This document shows, one piece after another, positions 24,276 to 34,771 of a stretch of DNA of 64,000 nt. Origin of the DNA: an uncultured Flavobacteriales bacterium (GTDB taxonomy: Bacteria; Bacteroidota; Bacteroidia; Flavobacteriales_D; Parvicellaceae); NCBI GenBank assembly GCA_943788755.1, contig CALSRM010000001.1:545856-609855 (forward strand), read 5' to 3'. The notes under the pieces were generated by a model that was not told where the DNA came from, searched no databases, and worked only from the letters and a program-made list of their open reading frames with translations. Position numbers and translations under genes: made by a program. Each line of letters opens with the position of its first letter. Position 1 is the first letter of the stretch.

Positions 24276-24295
24276 TTACTTTTCTTATTGAAAAA

Positions 24296-25042
24296 TTACA
24301 TCAACATTCCACCACATACGCTCAATACTTGGCCGCTTATGTACGTACTCATATCCGACGCAAGAAAAACCGTTGCATTTGCAATGTCTTCAGGAGTTCC
24401 AGGACGTTTCAAAGGAATACTCTCAGACCAGCCTTTTACTACTTCTGGGTCCAGTTTTCCCGTCATTTCTGTAGCGATAAATCCAGGAGCAATGGCATTA
24501 CAGCGAATGTTTCTCGATCCTAGTTCAGCAGCAATCGACTTTGTAAAACCTATAATCCCTGCTTTAGATGCAGAATAATTTGCTTGTCCAGCATTTCCTC
24601 TAACTCCAACAATAGAACTCATGTTAATGATAGAACCGCTTCTCTGTTTTAAGAAAGTTCTTAATGCAGCTTTCGTCATGTTAAAAACAGAGTTTAAGTT
24701 AATTTTAATCACGTCATCAAAGTTCTCTTCTGACATTCTCATTAATAAACCATCTTTGGTAATCCCTGCATTATTGACAAGGATATCAATCTGTCCAAAC
24801 TCTTCTACTACTTTATCAATCAATGCAACTGCATCTTCCATATTAGCAGCATTTGACTTGTACCCTTTTGCTTTTACTCCAAAAGCCTCTATCTCTTTTT
24901 CAACAGCGTTAGCTGTCTCCTCGCTAGAAACATAAGTAAATATCACATCAGCACCTTCTTGTGCAAATTTTAACGCAATACCTTTCCCGATTCCTCTCGT
25001 TCCACCAGTAATAATGGCTACTTTACCCTCTAATAACTTCAT
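24296..25042 (-). CDS. fabG: 3-oxoacyl-[acyl-carrier-protein] reductase
   Basis: A 248-residue short-chain dehydrogenase that reduces 3-oxoacyl-ACP with NADPH in fatty acid elongation. Visible are the cofactor motif TGGTRGIGKGIA, the NNAG motif (VNNAGITKDGLLMR), the catalytic Ser in INMSSIVG, and Tyr-Lys in NYSASKAG. The ending YISGQVLSVCGGMLM is typical for FabG. It is followed 20 bases later by the VWA-type gene. Annotation as FabG rather than another SDR rests on the NAGITKDGLL and C-terminal GG-M motifs. Confidence 0.92.
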   Translation of the reverse strand: MKLLEGKVAIITGGTRGIGKGIALKFAQEGADVIFTYVSSEETANAVEKEIEAFGVKAKGYKSNAANMEDAVALIDKVVEEFGQIDILVNNAGITKDGLLMRMSEENFDDVIKINLNSVFNMTKAALRTFLKQRSGSIINMSSIVGVRGNAGQANYSASKAGIIGFTKSIAAELGSRNIRCNAIAPGFIATEMTGKLDPEVVKGWSESIPLKRPGTPEDIANATVFLASDMSTYISGQVLSVCGGMLM

Positions 25043-25087
25043 TTTAACGTTTTATATAATAATTAATTGAAATAGAATTATTTAATC

Positions 25088-25220
25088 TAGTTATTTACCT
25101 TTGTAAAAAATAATTTTATTTCTATTTAACAACACTTCTAGAAAGATAAATATACTATAGTTATTTACCTTTGCAAAAAACAAAGATAATTTAGCTTCAG
25201 TTATTTATCTTCAGAAAAAC
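25088..25220 (+). promoter_or_regulatory. Three tandem copies of a promoter-like sequence before the beta-barrel gene
   Basis: Near-identical 23-base blocks begin at 25088 and 25158, with a degenerate third at 25198. The core TTATTTACCTTTG contains TACCTTTG, an exact TAnnTTTG -7 element, in the first two; the third has TATCTTCA. CAAAGATAAT also recurs after the second and third blocks. The last copy abuts the ATG at 25228. This looks like local duplication of one promoter. Confidence 0.55.
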
Positions 25221-25227
25221 AAAGATA

Positions 25228-25968
25228 ATGAGAAAAATAAGTTCTGTAATATTTCTGCTGTTTGTTGTAAACATAAGTTTTGCACAAAGTTGGTTAGACA
25301 TCGGTCTAAAAGGTGGATATGGATACGGAATATTAAACAATGCTAATATTTGGGATGACACCAAATACAACCATAGGTTAAATGGATCCGGTTTTTTTGG
25401 CGGAAAGCTTGGACTTAACTTTAACGAAAATCATGAAATTACAGTAGATTTTATTTATGGTAATTTTAAACAAGGATTCCAATATGATTTAGACCTTCCA
25501 AAATTAGATAGTAACGCAACGTTTACACCAACTGAAGAACACAATTCAGAAATCACTTTTACAACAATGGATATTATTCTTATGTATCGCCATAACAAAG
25601 ATGGTAGATATGTCGAAATTGGACCACGAATTTCGCTAATCAGTAACAGTAAACGAACAGACGATTATTATACGGAAGAATTTAACCAAAATTACTTTAA
25701 CAGTTATATCTATGGAATGACTTTTGGTTTTGGTGCCTATATGATGGGTACTGAAAATTTTGGGATTACAGCAGGAGCTAGACTTGGATTTGGATTTTCA
25801 GACTTAATATCGGAAGAAGGAAAAACCATTAACATGCCTACTTTAAAAGCATATGACACCTACAAAGGAACTTTTCCAGTTACTCTGCAATTAGTTTTTG
25901 AAGCAAATTTGGATTTTGCTTACCTGGCTAAAGCACAATGCGGAAGAAGGAAATTGTTGACTTTTTAG
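25228..25968 (+). CDS. Outer-membrane beta-barrel protein of unknown function
   Basis: A 246-residue protein with a signal peptide (about 1-19, ending SFAQ). The mature part is built of alternating amphipathic strands with many aromatic and glycine residues (GLKGGYGYG, FGGKLGLNFN, YGMTFGFGAY, GARLGFGF) and ends CGRRKLLTF, with a terminal Phe as expected for BAM-dependent barrels. This is the opacity/PorT-like barrel style common in Bacteroidota; the function is not indicated. Tandem promoter-like repeats precede it. Confidence 0.8.
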   Translation: MRKISSVIFLLFVVNISFAQSWLDIGLKGGYGYGILNNANIWDDTKYNHRLNGSGFFGGKLGLNFNENHEITVDFIYGNFKQGFQYDLDLPKLDSNATFTPTEEHNSEITFTTMDIILMYRHNKDGRYVEIGPRISLISNSKRTDDYYTEEFNQNYFNSYIYGMTFGFGAYMMGTENFGITAGARLGFGFSDLISEEGKTINMPTLKAYDTYKGTFPVTLQLVFEANLDFAYLAKAQCGRRKLLTF

Positions 25969-26003
25969 TTTTTCATGTAACTCTTTGTCTAATTACCGCG
26001 CGA

Positions 26004-26061
26004 TTCAATCACGCGGAAGCAGATCGATAAAAGAGAATATAAATTCTTGCACTCTTTTTAC
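26004..26061 (+). repeat. Degenerate dispersed repeat, copy A
   Basis: Resembles 29495-29560. The first 28 bases, starting TTCAATC, match at about 21 positions. After a gap of about 8 bases, a 27-base block ending CTCTTTTTAC matches at about 20 positions. Both lie in long intergenic regions flanking the T9SS gene at 26804. Origin unknown. Confidence 0.4.
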
Positions 26062-26753
26062 GGGAAAACTAGTTAAATGTTAATTAAGGGAAATCTACGA
26101 ATTACTGAAAGTACTGTCTTTTTTAGAATTATCCAACAGAAAAAGAGTGTAATACCAAAGAAAAATAATCTCATTTATTCAATAACATTTTCCTCTTTTC
26201 AAAAATAGTTGCGTTTAGGAACTTAAGAAAAATATGATTGAGTGTTAACGCATCTTTTTGAAAATTGACAACTATTCTGTTCAAGGGGTTTTACATTCAT
26301 AATAAGTCCATTCAGAATATGCCTTAGAAATATCATTCTTAAGAATTGGAATACCGAAAAAAAACAAAGTAAACTTAAAAATATATAATGTCTATATCCT
26401 CAAAACTTCCACAAATCCATCGATATGAAAACCCTTGGTAGTATTTTATCTATTAAACACTATAACCATCTCTAGACTTCTTTTCTTCAGGGTATTTTTC
26501 TACTTAACTGAAATGAATTCTTTGCAACTTTTGTTGCAAAATAAACTTCTGACTCATCTAAATCAGGAATTAAAAAATACACTTCTCCTATATATATTGT
26601 AAAATCATTAATTTACCCATTTAAGAATGGAGCAACCTTTTCTCAATTAATGTAATTCCGTATTCAAATATATAAGCATTTATTTTATACTTAAATATCA
26701 AGCTTTATCCTTCTGAAAACTTTAGTAGTTTTTTATTAATTCTTGAGCATAAT

Positions 26754-26783
26754 AAAGGGGTAGATTAAACAACCTACCCCTTT
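26754..26783 (-). terminator. Rho-independent terminator of the Omp28-like gene at 26804
   Basis: A perfect 10-bp stem (26754-26763 with 26774-26783), GC-rich at its core (GGGGTAG), with T and A tracts at the ends, 20 bases past the minus-strand stop codon. Confidence 0.82.
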
Positions 26784-26803
26784 TTGTAATATAGAATTAA
26801 ATA

Positions 26804-28774
26804 CTATTTACTTACTACAAAACGTTTAGTAATTGCATCTGAGTTAGATACAATTGATAACGTATAAATACCAGCTGATAAATCAGCAGTCGTAATAAAA
26901 ACTGAGTTATTACCGATAACCGTATTGTTAGCTATTTCTTTTACAATTTGTCCTTGAATATTTATAATAGAAATTCTTGCATTCTTGCTAGTGCTCGTAA
27001 AATTAAGGGTCATATTGTCCTTTACAGGATTTGGCATAATTTGAACATTTGAAGCATTTTTGGTTACGTCATCAACCGATGTTACTATTTCGGAAGCAAT
27101 GTAAATGTTATCTAACCACAAGTTGTTACCGTAAGCAGAGGTACCTTTAAATCTAACAATAACATCATTTGTGTTGTCATAATCAGATAAATCAACAGTA
27201 TGCTCATACCATCCGCTTCCGCTTGTATTTGGAATGTAAAAACCAGACTGTGCTGCTAAACCGTGAGCCAATGTAGTACCTGATTCCATAAATACAGAAT
27301 TCCAAGACGTACCACAATTAGTAGAAACTTCCACTTCCAATTTATCATTCTCACCACTATATTGACAATAAGCAGTGTTAAATATAAGTGCAGAATTTGC
27401 TTCTAAATTCAATTTATGCAAAACTAAACTCATTGTTCCTGATTGCAAATTATAGTAATTGAAAAGGATACTTCTGTTTGACCAACCGAATCCACCAATT
27501 GTTCCTTCGCCAACAGTAGGTCCATCTACAATAGCAAAATTACCTACAGTGATATCACCCGCATCAAAGATAGCAGTTGAAAGGGTACGAGAGTAACCTT
27601 CCCCAGTTATTAAGGGTGCTGATTCCATCCCTTCAGACATTGGCGCGGGAACACTAGTTGTGTTTAATTTACCAATAACTTCAGGAGCCATATTGTTAGG
27701 TCCATTACTAAATAAACCTCCACTATTTACATCAGTAATTGAGTACTGAACAATAGAAGTACCAGGAGCTAAACTCCCAGCAGGAAAATCAATAGCAACT
27801 GTTTGTCCCATACTAATTGGAGCAGTGCTGTATGTTTGAGAAACTGCAGTTCCTCCATTAACGGTGTACTCAGCAGTTACAGTAGTAACATCTGTAGAAC
27901 CATTGTTTGTAAAGTTAACGGAAGGAGTAAAAGCTAGGTCACAATAACCTGATGCAATGGTTGAGTTAGAAGCAGAAGCAACGTCTAATAATCCAGGAAC
28001 ATTACCAGGAATGCTTTTCGCTGCTTGAGCAACATCTTTTGAACTATCGTTTTGCACAAAACTAACAAAGCTTATTTGATTTAAATCTCTAATGTAACTA
28101 GGTAAGCTAGTTAAAGTAAAGGTATATGATGTAGTTGCATTACCAGCAATTGCGCCTAAAGAAATACCACCATTAGTGGCAGCGCCAGATGCATCATAAA
28201 ATTGACGCATTACATAATAAAAATCAGTTTCTCCGTTAGAACCAGGAGCAGTTGGAAATGAAATTTGATCTTCAACCATAGCAATATATAACTTATCATG
28301 AGTAGATACAGGATCTACTGTTGTGTTAGTTATATCAACATTAACAATTAATTCGCCTGCTGAACCCCAAGTATGCGAAACTGCAATTGAATATGGAGTC
28401 ATTTCAGCAGCTTTCGTAGCCAATTTAGCTGCTGTTACTGCAGTAGTTGGACCTTCTGTAGCGCCCCCATTCAAAGAACAGTCAGGCACACCACTTACAC
28501 CATAGTAAGCAACACGTGCAGCTGGTCCTGCAGCATATTCTGCATTCATGGGATCTACTCCTGGCCAACTTGTTTGGCTAGTAAGTTTAACGTATTCACC
28601 GCCTCCAGCAGCAAATGTATTTAATGTATTATACATTGTTGGGTTTTGTGAAGCACAAGGACCACAAGAAGCTTGTGTAAAGTGCTCAATAAATGGTGTT
28701 TTTGCCACTTGAGCATCAACGTTTGTGGCTCCGAATGCTAAAACTGAGAGCGCAGATAGTAATAATTTTTTCAT
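26804..28774 (-). CDS. Omp28-related T9SS type A cargo protein with thioredoxin-like CGPC motif
   Basis: A 656-residue exported protein. After the signal peptide (about 1-21) comes an Omp28/thioredoxin-like module with EHFTQASCGPCASQNPTMY, a thioredoxin-type CGPC. Beta-sandwich segments follow, including a likely carbohydrate- or ligand-binding jelly roll (EHTVDLSDYDNTNDVIVRFK). The last roughly 80 residues are a type A sorting domain (VQIMPNPVKDNMTLNF to the end). It should be exported by the type IX system. Compare the related gene at 13246. Confidence 0.86.
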   Translation of the reverse strand: MKKLLLSALSVLAFGATNVDAQVAKTPFIEHFTQASCGPCASQNPTMYNTLNTFAAGGGEYVKLTSQTSWPGVDPMNAEYAAGPAARVAYYGVSGVPDCSLNGGATEGPTTAVTAAKLATKAAEMTPYSIAVSHTWGSAGELIVNVDITNTTVDPVSTHDKLYIAMVEDQISFPTAPGSNGETDFYYVMRQFYDASGAATNGGISLGAIAGNATTSYTFTLTSLPSYIRDLNQISFVSFVQNDSSKDVAQAAKSIPGNVPGLLDVASASNSTIASGYCDLAFTPSVNFTNNGSTDVTTVTAEYTVNGGTAVSQTYSTAPISMGQTVAIDFPAGSLAPGTSIVQYSITDVNSGGLFSNGPNNMAPEVIGKLNTTSVPAPMSEGMESAPLITGEGYSRTLSTAIFDAGDITVGNFAIVDGPTVGEGTIGGFGWSNRSILFNYYNLQSGTMSLVLHKLNLEANSALIFNTAYCQYSGENDKLEVEVSTNCGTSWNSVFMESGTTLAHGLAAQSGFYIPNTSGSGWYEHTVDLSDYDNTNDVIVRFKGTSAYGNNLWLDNIYIASEIVTSVDDVTKNASNVQIMPNPVKDNMTLNFTSTSKNARISIINIQGQIVKEIANNTVIGNNSVFITTADLSAGIYTLSIVSNSDAITKRFVVSK

Positions 28775-28824
28775 AATATCAGTAGTTAAATAATTAATAA
28801 TTAATAATTAATTGTTGTTATTTA

Positions 28825-28832
28825 CAAATATA
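28825..28832 (-). promoter_or_regulatory. -7 promoter element of the Omp28-like gene
   Basis: Minus-strand TATATTTG, exact TAnnTTTG, predicting a leader of roughly 45 bases before the ATG at 28774. Confidence 0.5.
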
Positions 28833-29173
28833 AGGAATTCATTACAATTACATAGATTTAAGTAAAAATTATTTTTTCATAATAATTAAAACGATTTTAA
28901 AGTTAATTTATAATTTTAAAATGATCTCATTTTTCGAAACACTAACTTTATCAGCATAGCACCTTTAAAAAATTCTCATAAAGTTTATCCATTTTAATAT
29001 AGCCAATAAGTTTAATTGATCGCATCTTCTTTTGCTATATTAGCTTACATTTTTATATTCCTATTATTGCTCGTCTTTTTTAATTCTACAAGTAATTTAA
29101 TAATAATGAATAGATTAGTTAAACATCTTATTCATTGATGGTGCATTTGAAACTTGGAGATGAAACGCATTGC

Positions 29174-29221
<48 letters not shown>

Positions 29222-29494
29222 GATGTCTGCGTTAATAGGATTAAGGGTGCAATTAAAGCTAATTGTATAAGTTTAACATTTTGGATCTACAATATATTTT
29301 AATACAACCTATTCCTTACTAAGGATTAAAAAAAACAGGATACTGATGGAAAGTTTTTCGGGCATTCTATATTTAAATATTTACATCATTTATATTTTGT
29401 GTTTTTAAAATAAAAAAAATTGATATTCAGTAACTTAATTAAATATTTACATTTCAATTATTTAACTTTTTTTTAGAAAAAATATGATTATCAT

Positions 29495-29560
29495 TTCAAT
29501 CGTGTGGAAGATGATCGGCAAAGAAATATACGAAAATATAGATTCAAGTACCCTTTTTTC
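29495..29560 (+). repeat. Degenerate dispersed repeat, copy B
   Basis: See the copy at 26004-26061. Shared blocks begin TTCAATC and end in CCTTTTTTC/CTCTTTTTAC, with GGAAG and GATCG in the same places. This copy is about 8 bases longer. Confidence 0.4.
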
Positions 29561-29705
29561 AAGCTTTTACAAAAAAAGTTCAAACACAAAATTCAAACTT
29601 TAAAACCCTTTGAATTCTCACCTATATTTCGTAATTTCGCGCGAAATGAACCAACAGCCAACACCCCTATTTTGGTTATAATACAACACTTAAAAGAAGC
29701 AGAAT

Positions 29706-32144
29706 ATGTCGCAAAACAAAGAGACAACAATTGAGGAGAAAGATTACAGCAAGTTCGATACTTTTAAAAAGGAAGTAATCGCGGATTACAAAATTGCTTG
29801 CATAAGTAGAGAGATGTCTTTGTTAGGTAGAAGAGAAGTTTTGACGGGTAAAGCTAAATTCGGAATTTTTGGTGATGGAAAAGAAGTTGCTCAATTGGCC
29901 ATGGCAAAGCAATTTAAAAATGGTGATTTTAGATCTGGCTATTATAGAGATCAGACTTTCATGATGGCAATTGGTGCTTTGGGCATTAAAGAATATTATG
30001 CAGGATTGTATGCGGACACCAAAATAGAAAACGAACCTACTTCAGGTGGCCGCCAAATGGGTGGACATTATGCGACGCGTAGCTTAGACGAAGATGGAAG
30101 TTGGAAAAACTTAATGAAGCAAAAGAACTCAAGTGCTGACATTTCTCCTACTGCAGGGCAAATGCCTCGATTGCTTGGTTTAGCACTGGCTTCAAAAATG
30201 TATAGAAATCTCCCAGAGCTAGAAAACTTTTCCAACTTTAGTAATAAAGGAAATGAAGTTGCTTTTGGAACAATTGGAGACGCAAGCACTTCCGAAGGTT
30301 TATTCTGGGAGTCAATGAATGCAGCTAGTGTTTTGGAAGTGCCTATGGCAATATCTGTTTGGGACGACGGTTGGGGGATATCTGTTCCAAAAAAATTCCA
30401 GACTACCAAAGCTAGTATTTCAGAAGCCTTAGTAGGTTTTGAAAAAACAGAAGATTCTAACGGGTTCAAGATCTATAAAGTTAAAGGGTGGGACTACCCT
30501 TCATTGATGCAAACTTATAAAGAAGCTATTAGCTATTGTAGGGAAAATCATGTGCCAACATTGGTTCATGTAGAAGAAGTAACACAACCTCAAGGCCACT
30601 CAACTTCTGGCTCTCATGAACGATATAAAACTCCAGAACAATTAAAATGGGCTGAAGAATTTGATTGTATTGCCCAAATGAAAAAATGGATGCTTAGCGC
30701 AGAAAATGCCGCAGGAGAGGCTATAGCAACTGAAGAAGAATTAGATATTATACGTAAAGATGCTAAAAAAGAAGTCCGAATAGAACAAAAGAAAGCTTGG
30801 GCAAATTTTGTGGAGGGAATTAAACAAGATGTTGATGCTGCAGTTACTTTATTAGAAGCATTAATTAAAGAAACTGGAAATGATGAAATTGCTGCTATTA
30901 CCGATTCTTTGAAAAGAGCAATTGAACCAATTCGCAAAGATGTAATAACAGCAGTAAAACAAGCCTTGCGGTTAATTAAAGATGAATCTGGTTCTGCAAA
31001 ACAAAATTTAATTGACTGGATAAATAATACCATTACAGAAACACATGAGAGATACGCTTCTTATTTGTATTCCGAATCAGACCAGAGCCCTTTAAAAATA
31101 AAAGAAGTGCTTCCTGAATACGCCGATGACTCTACAGATGACGGACGTATTATTCTAAGAGAAAACTTTAAGAAATTATTTGAAAAATACCCTGAGGTAA
31201 TCACATTTGGAGAGGACACGGGTAAAATTGGTGGTGTAAACCAATCAATGGAAGGAATGCAAGAGCAATTTGGAACCTTAAGAGTTGCTGATACAGGTAT
31301 TCGAGAAGCCACTATAATTGGCCAAGGAATTGGAATGGCAATGCGTGGCTTACGTCCAATTGCTGAAATTCAGTATTTAGATTATATTTTATATTGCCTG
31401 CAAATCATGAGCGATGATTTAGCTACCGTTCAGTGGAGAACTAAAGGTGGTCAAAAAGCTCCTTTAATTATTAGAACAAGAGGTCACCGACTAGAAGGTA
31501 TTTGGCATGCTGGATCACCTATGGCAGGAATCATCAACCTCGTAAAAGGGATTCATGTTTGTGTTCCTCGTAACATGACAAAGGCCGCTGGCTTTTACAA
31601 TACTTTGTTAGCAGGAGACGATCCAGCATTAGTGGTTGAGTGTTTAAATGGTTATCGTTCGAAAGAAAAAATACCAACTAATTTATCGGAATTCAAAACA
31701 CCTTTAGGGGTTGTAGAAACGGTAAAACAAGGAACAGATGTTACTGTTGTTAGTTACGGCTCGACATTTAATTTATGTCAGGTTGCTGCAGAGCAACTAG
31801 AAAAACAAGGTATTTCTGTTGAGCTAATCGATGTTCAAACTTTGATGCCATTTGATATTAATCACGACATTGTAGAATCTTTAAAGAAAACAAATAGAAT
31901 TATTTTTATTGATGAAGATTTTCCAGGCGGAACAACTGCATTCATGATGCAACAAGTGTTGCACAAGCAAGGTGGATACCATCATTTAGACTCTGCACCA
32001 ATTGCCTTGGCAGGAAAGGAACACAGACCTGCTTATGGTTCGGATGGAGATTACTTCTCTAAACCGAGTGTAGAGGACATTTTCGATGCAATTTACGCAA
32101 TGATGAACGAAGCGAATCCTAAAGATTACCCAAGTATCTACTGA
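29706..32144 (+). CDS. Fused 2-oxoacid dehydrogenase E1 (alpha plus beta), branched-chain/pyruvate type
   Basis: An 812-residue thiamine-diphosphate enzyme that decarboxylates a 2-oxoacid and transfers the acyl group to a lipoyl E2. The E1-alpha part (about 25-330) has the cofactor region GDASTSEGLFWESMNAA then ISVWDDGWGISVP, where the classical GDG is GDA, a form I associate with Bacteroidota fusions. A helical, charged linker follows (about 335-465), then E1-beta (about 480-660, GEDTGKIGGVNQ and IREATIIGQGIGMAMRG) and a transketolase C-terminal domain (about 680-805). E2 and E3 are not in the window. Branched-chain versus pyruvate specificity cannot be read here. Confidence 0.87.
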   Translation: MSQNKETTIEEKDYSKFDTFKKEVIADYKIACISREMSLLGRREVLTGKAKFGIFGDGKEVAQLAMAKQFKNGDFRSGYYRDQTFMMAIGALGIKEYYAGLYADTKIENEPTSGGRQMGGHYATRSLDEDGSWKNLMKQKNSSADISPTAGQMPRLLGLALASKMYRNLPELENFSNFSNKGNEVAFGTIGDASTSEGLFWESMNAASVLEVPMAISVWDDGWGISVPKKFQTTKASISEALVGFEKTEDSNGFKIYKVKGWDYPSLMQTYKEAISYCRENHVPTLVHVEEVTQPQGHSTSGSHERYKTPEQLKWAEEFDCIAQMKKWMLSAENAAGEAIATEEELDIIRKDAKKEVRIEQKKAWANFVEGIKQDVDAAVTLLEALIKETGNDEIAAITDSLKRAIEPIRKDVITAVKQALRLIKDESGSAKQNLIDWINNTITETHERYASYLYSESDQSPLKIKEVLPEYADDSTDDGRIILRENFKKLFEKYPEVITFGEDTGKIGGVNQSMEGMQEQFGTLRVADTGIREATIIGQGIGMAMRGLRPIAEIQYLDYILYCLQIMSDDLATVQWRTKGGQKAPLIIRTRGHRLEGIWHAGSPMAGIINLVKGIHVCVPRNMTKAAGFYNTLLAGDDPALVVECLNGYRSKEKIPTNLSEFKTPLGVVETVKQGTDVTVVSYGSTFNLCQVAAEQLEKQGISVELIDVQTLMPFDINHDIVESLKKTNRIIFIDEDFPGGTTAFMMQQVLHKQGGYHHLDSAPIALAGKEHRPAYGSDGDYFSKPSVEDIFDAIYAMMNEANPKDYPSIY

Positions 32145-32157
32145 TAATAAGTAAACT

Positions 32158-34764
32158 ATGTTTAGAATATTTTTCGTTATTTTTTCATTATTATTTTCTT
32201 TTAAAATTAATGGACAAGGAGTATTATCAAGTGAATTACAAGCTGTAATCGCTGAATCGAATCCGAGTGATTTTATCTCAATTAGAATTGAGTTTAAGGA
32301 AAATGTAGATTGCTATTACCTCAATAATGAATTCAAAGAAAATGAGATTTCTGTTGATGAGCGACCAAAAATTGTCATTGAACAATTACAAGATCAAGCG
32401 AATATTAGTCAGACAGAAATAGTTAAAGACATCGAAAGACTTTACAAATCTTCCTATCGAAACCTGAAACAATTCTGGGTGGTAAACCTCATTATTATAG
32501 AAGCCAAGGCAGATTTAATAAATTTTCTTAATTCGCAGTCCAGTATTGCGCTATTAGATTTTGAAAATGATAAAATCGTAATGCACGACGCTTTCAAAAT
32601 CAATTCAGTAAACTCACAAAAGACACCCGGAGGAGTTGAGAACGGACTTGAAGCAATTAACGCCCCTGCTATGTGGGCTTTAGGCTATACAGGTCGTGGA
32701 AGAATTGTTTATGATTACGACACAGGAGTTTGGCCAAACCATCCTGCCTTTAGTAGTAGATATATGGGGAATTTTTTCCCTACTTCACAATCATGGTTTC
32801 CTTGGGCCAGTTCTGAACCAAACGGGGTCATAAGCGATCATGGAACCCATACCCTAGGGACTATTGCAGGTTTAGACACAACAACCAAAGACACAATTGG
32901 TGTTGCCTTTAAATCTTATTGGATTGCAAACGATTACGTCAATAGTACCGTTGCGACTTTACCTCCAATCGCTGATATGATATTAGCGTTTGAATGGGCG
33001 CTAAACCCAGATGGAGATATTACCACTACTTCAGATATTCCAGACGTTATTAGCAATAGCTGGAGATGGTATGACGGTGCTGACACTGTGCAATGCGGAG
33101 GCTATGTTGTAAATCTGATGAATGCGATTGAAGCCGCTGGTATTGCGAATGTTTTTTCTGGTGGTAATTCTGGCCCATCCAACACAACAGTGTCATGCAC
33201 CTCAACGAATAAACACCTCCGAGGTAAACACCTTTAGTGTAGGTAGTATTAATGGAAATGTAGCTTTCCCACAGCCGATTAGTTCGTTTTCAAGCTATTG
33301 GACCAAAACAATGTCCGGGAACGGGATCATTATCTATCCATCCAGAAGTGGTAGCACCAGGTCAAAATGTACGTTCTGCATGGGGAAGTGACAGCTACAA
33401 TACAATTTCTGGAACAAGCATGGCTTCACCGCATGTTTCAGGATCAATTTTACTCTTAAAAGAAGCTTTTCCATACCTTTCTGGAGAAGATTTACTTTGG
33501 GCATTGTATTTAACTGCAATTGATTTAGGCGTTGCTGGAGAAGATAACATCTACGGAATGGGTTTGATTGATGTCCATGCAGCATTTTTATATCTAAGCA
33601 GCACAAACACGCCTATTGACCCTACAAGTATAAAATGGGACGTTGCTATTGTTGATGTAACAAACCCAGATAAAAATGAATTGGTTTGTACAGATACCTA
33701 CTCTCCTACTGTCACAATTAAAAACCTAGGAGATAGTACAATCACTTCAATAGATGTTGAGTACTCAATTAATTCCGGAGTTTCTCAAAACTATAATTGG
33801 ACAGGGATCTTATTGCCAATGATACGATAATCCTTCAATTACCAAGCATAACTACATCTACTTACGGTAATCAAGAATTAAGTATAGTAGCTGCAATAAC
33901 ATCTGGAGCTCCCGAATACGATGAAATTAACAACCGCAGCTTATACAGCTTTAACAGAAGAGGTTTTTACAATCTTCCTTTTGTGGAGGACTTTGAAAAT
34001 GGTTTTGAATCAGATAAGTGGTACATTGTAAATCCTGACAACAGCATGGCATGGGACATCATTACTACAGAAGGATTAATTTGGAGCAATTATTCTGCAA
34101 CAATGCAATTATATAATTATGCACCGCGCGAAAGTCAAAAAGATGGTCTTATTGGACCTGAATTATTAATTCCTTCATCAGGGAGTACGATACTGAAATT
34201 TGATGTCGCATATCAGAAAAAAAGTTCAAGTTCTTATTTGCAAGACACTTTAAAGGTGTTAGTATCTGGAGATTGTGGGCAAACTTTCCCTAATAATGTC
34301 TATGAAAAAACGGGTGATGATTTAGAAACGCTAGATACGTTATCCATTGATTTCGTTCCAGCTTACCATTCGCATTGGAGAAGGGACTCAATTGACCTAT
34401 CTGCATTTAGTGGCCAAAATATTATGATTCAATTTGAAACTACCAACCGACAAGGAAATAACGTATATATAGATAATATTTCAATCTATAATGGCAATGA
34501 ACCTTTAGTATAGCCGAATATAATTTAAATGACTTTTCTATCTATCCAAACCCCGCAAAGTCAACTTTTGCCCTTGATGCTTCTAAATTACCTCCCGGGA
34601 TTTATTCTATTGAAATATTAAATAGTCTTGGACAAACTATTTTTCAATTTGAAACCAAACCAACAATCAGTTCACTTGATGTTTCAAAGTGGCCAAAAGG
34701 TGTATACATTATTTCTATTAAGAATGATTTTGACTTTAAGGTTGAACGATTAATAATACATTAA
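32158..34764 (+). pseudogene. S8 subtilisin-like serine protease with T9SS type A tail, broken by four frameshifts
   Basis: The complete catalytic set is present but spread over frames. Frame 1 (32158-33237) has the signal peptide, Asp in YDYDTGVWPNHP, His in SDHGTHTLGTIAG and SGGNSGPS. An extra T near 33196 shifts to APQRINTSEVNTFSVGS. An extra T near 33298 shifts to HPEVVAPGQNV and the catalytic Ser in SGTSMASPHVSG (to 33830). A lost G near 33807 shifts to LIANDTIILQLPSI (to 34513). A lost base near 34505 shifts to the sorting domain FSIYPNPAKSTFALD, ending at 34764. Repaired length is about 869 residues, a secreted T9SS protease. Either decayed or affected by sequence errors. Confidence 0.82.
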
Positions 34765-34771
34765 TGATTTG

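Larger units (their letters stand above)
25969..26803. other. Long intergenic stretch without a recognised gene
   Basis: 835 AT-rich bases. I find no coding frame with protein-like composition. Contents: an imperfect 21-bp palindrome at 25996-26016 (CCGCG to CGCGG), a degenerate dispersed repeat at 26004-26061, and the terminator of the next minus-strand gene at 26754-26783. The middle (26100-26700) may be decayed DNA; nothing specific is recognised there. Confidence 0.5.

Noticed and set aside
25969..26803. A decayed gene in the long gap
   Set aside because: I searched for protein-like runs in both strands and saw none beyond chance; only the repeat and terminator can be supported.
13246..28774. 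CxxC-bearing Omp28-like proteins as secreted thioredoxins
   Set aside because: The CTFC and CGPC motifs are compatible, but the family is defined by T9SS cargo of unknown role; no partner reductase is near.
29504..29734. 76-codon frame upstream of the E1 gene
   Set aside because: It is Lys/Phe-rich because of AT bias, overlaps the real E1 start, and covers a degenerate repeat and a palindrome; no protein-like pattern.
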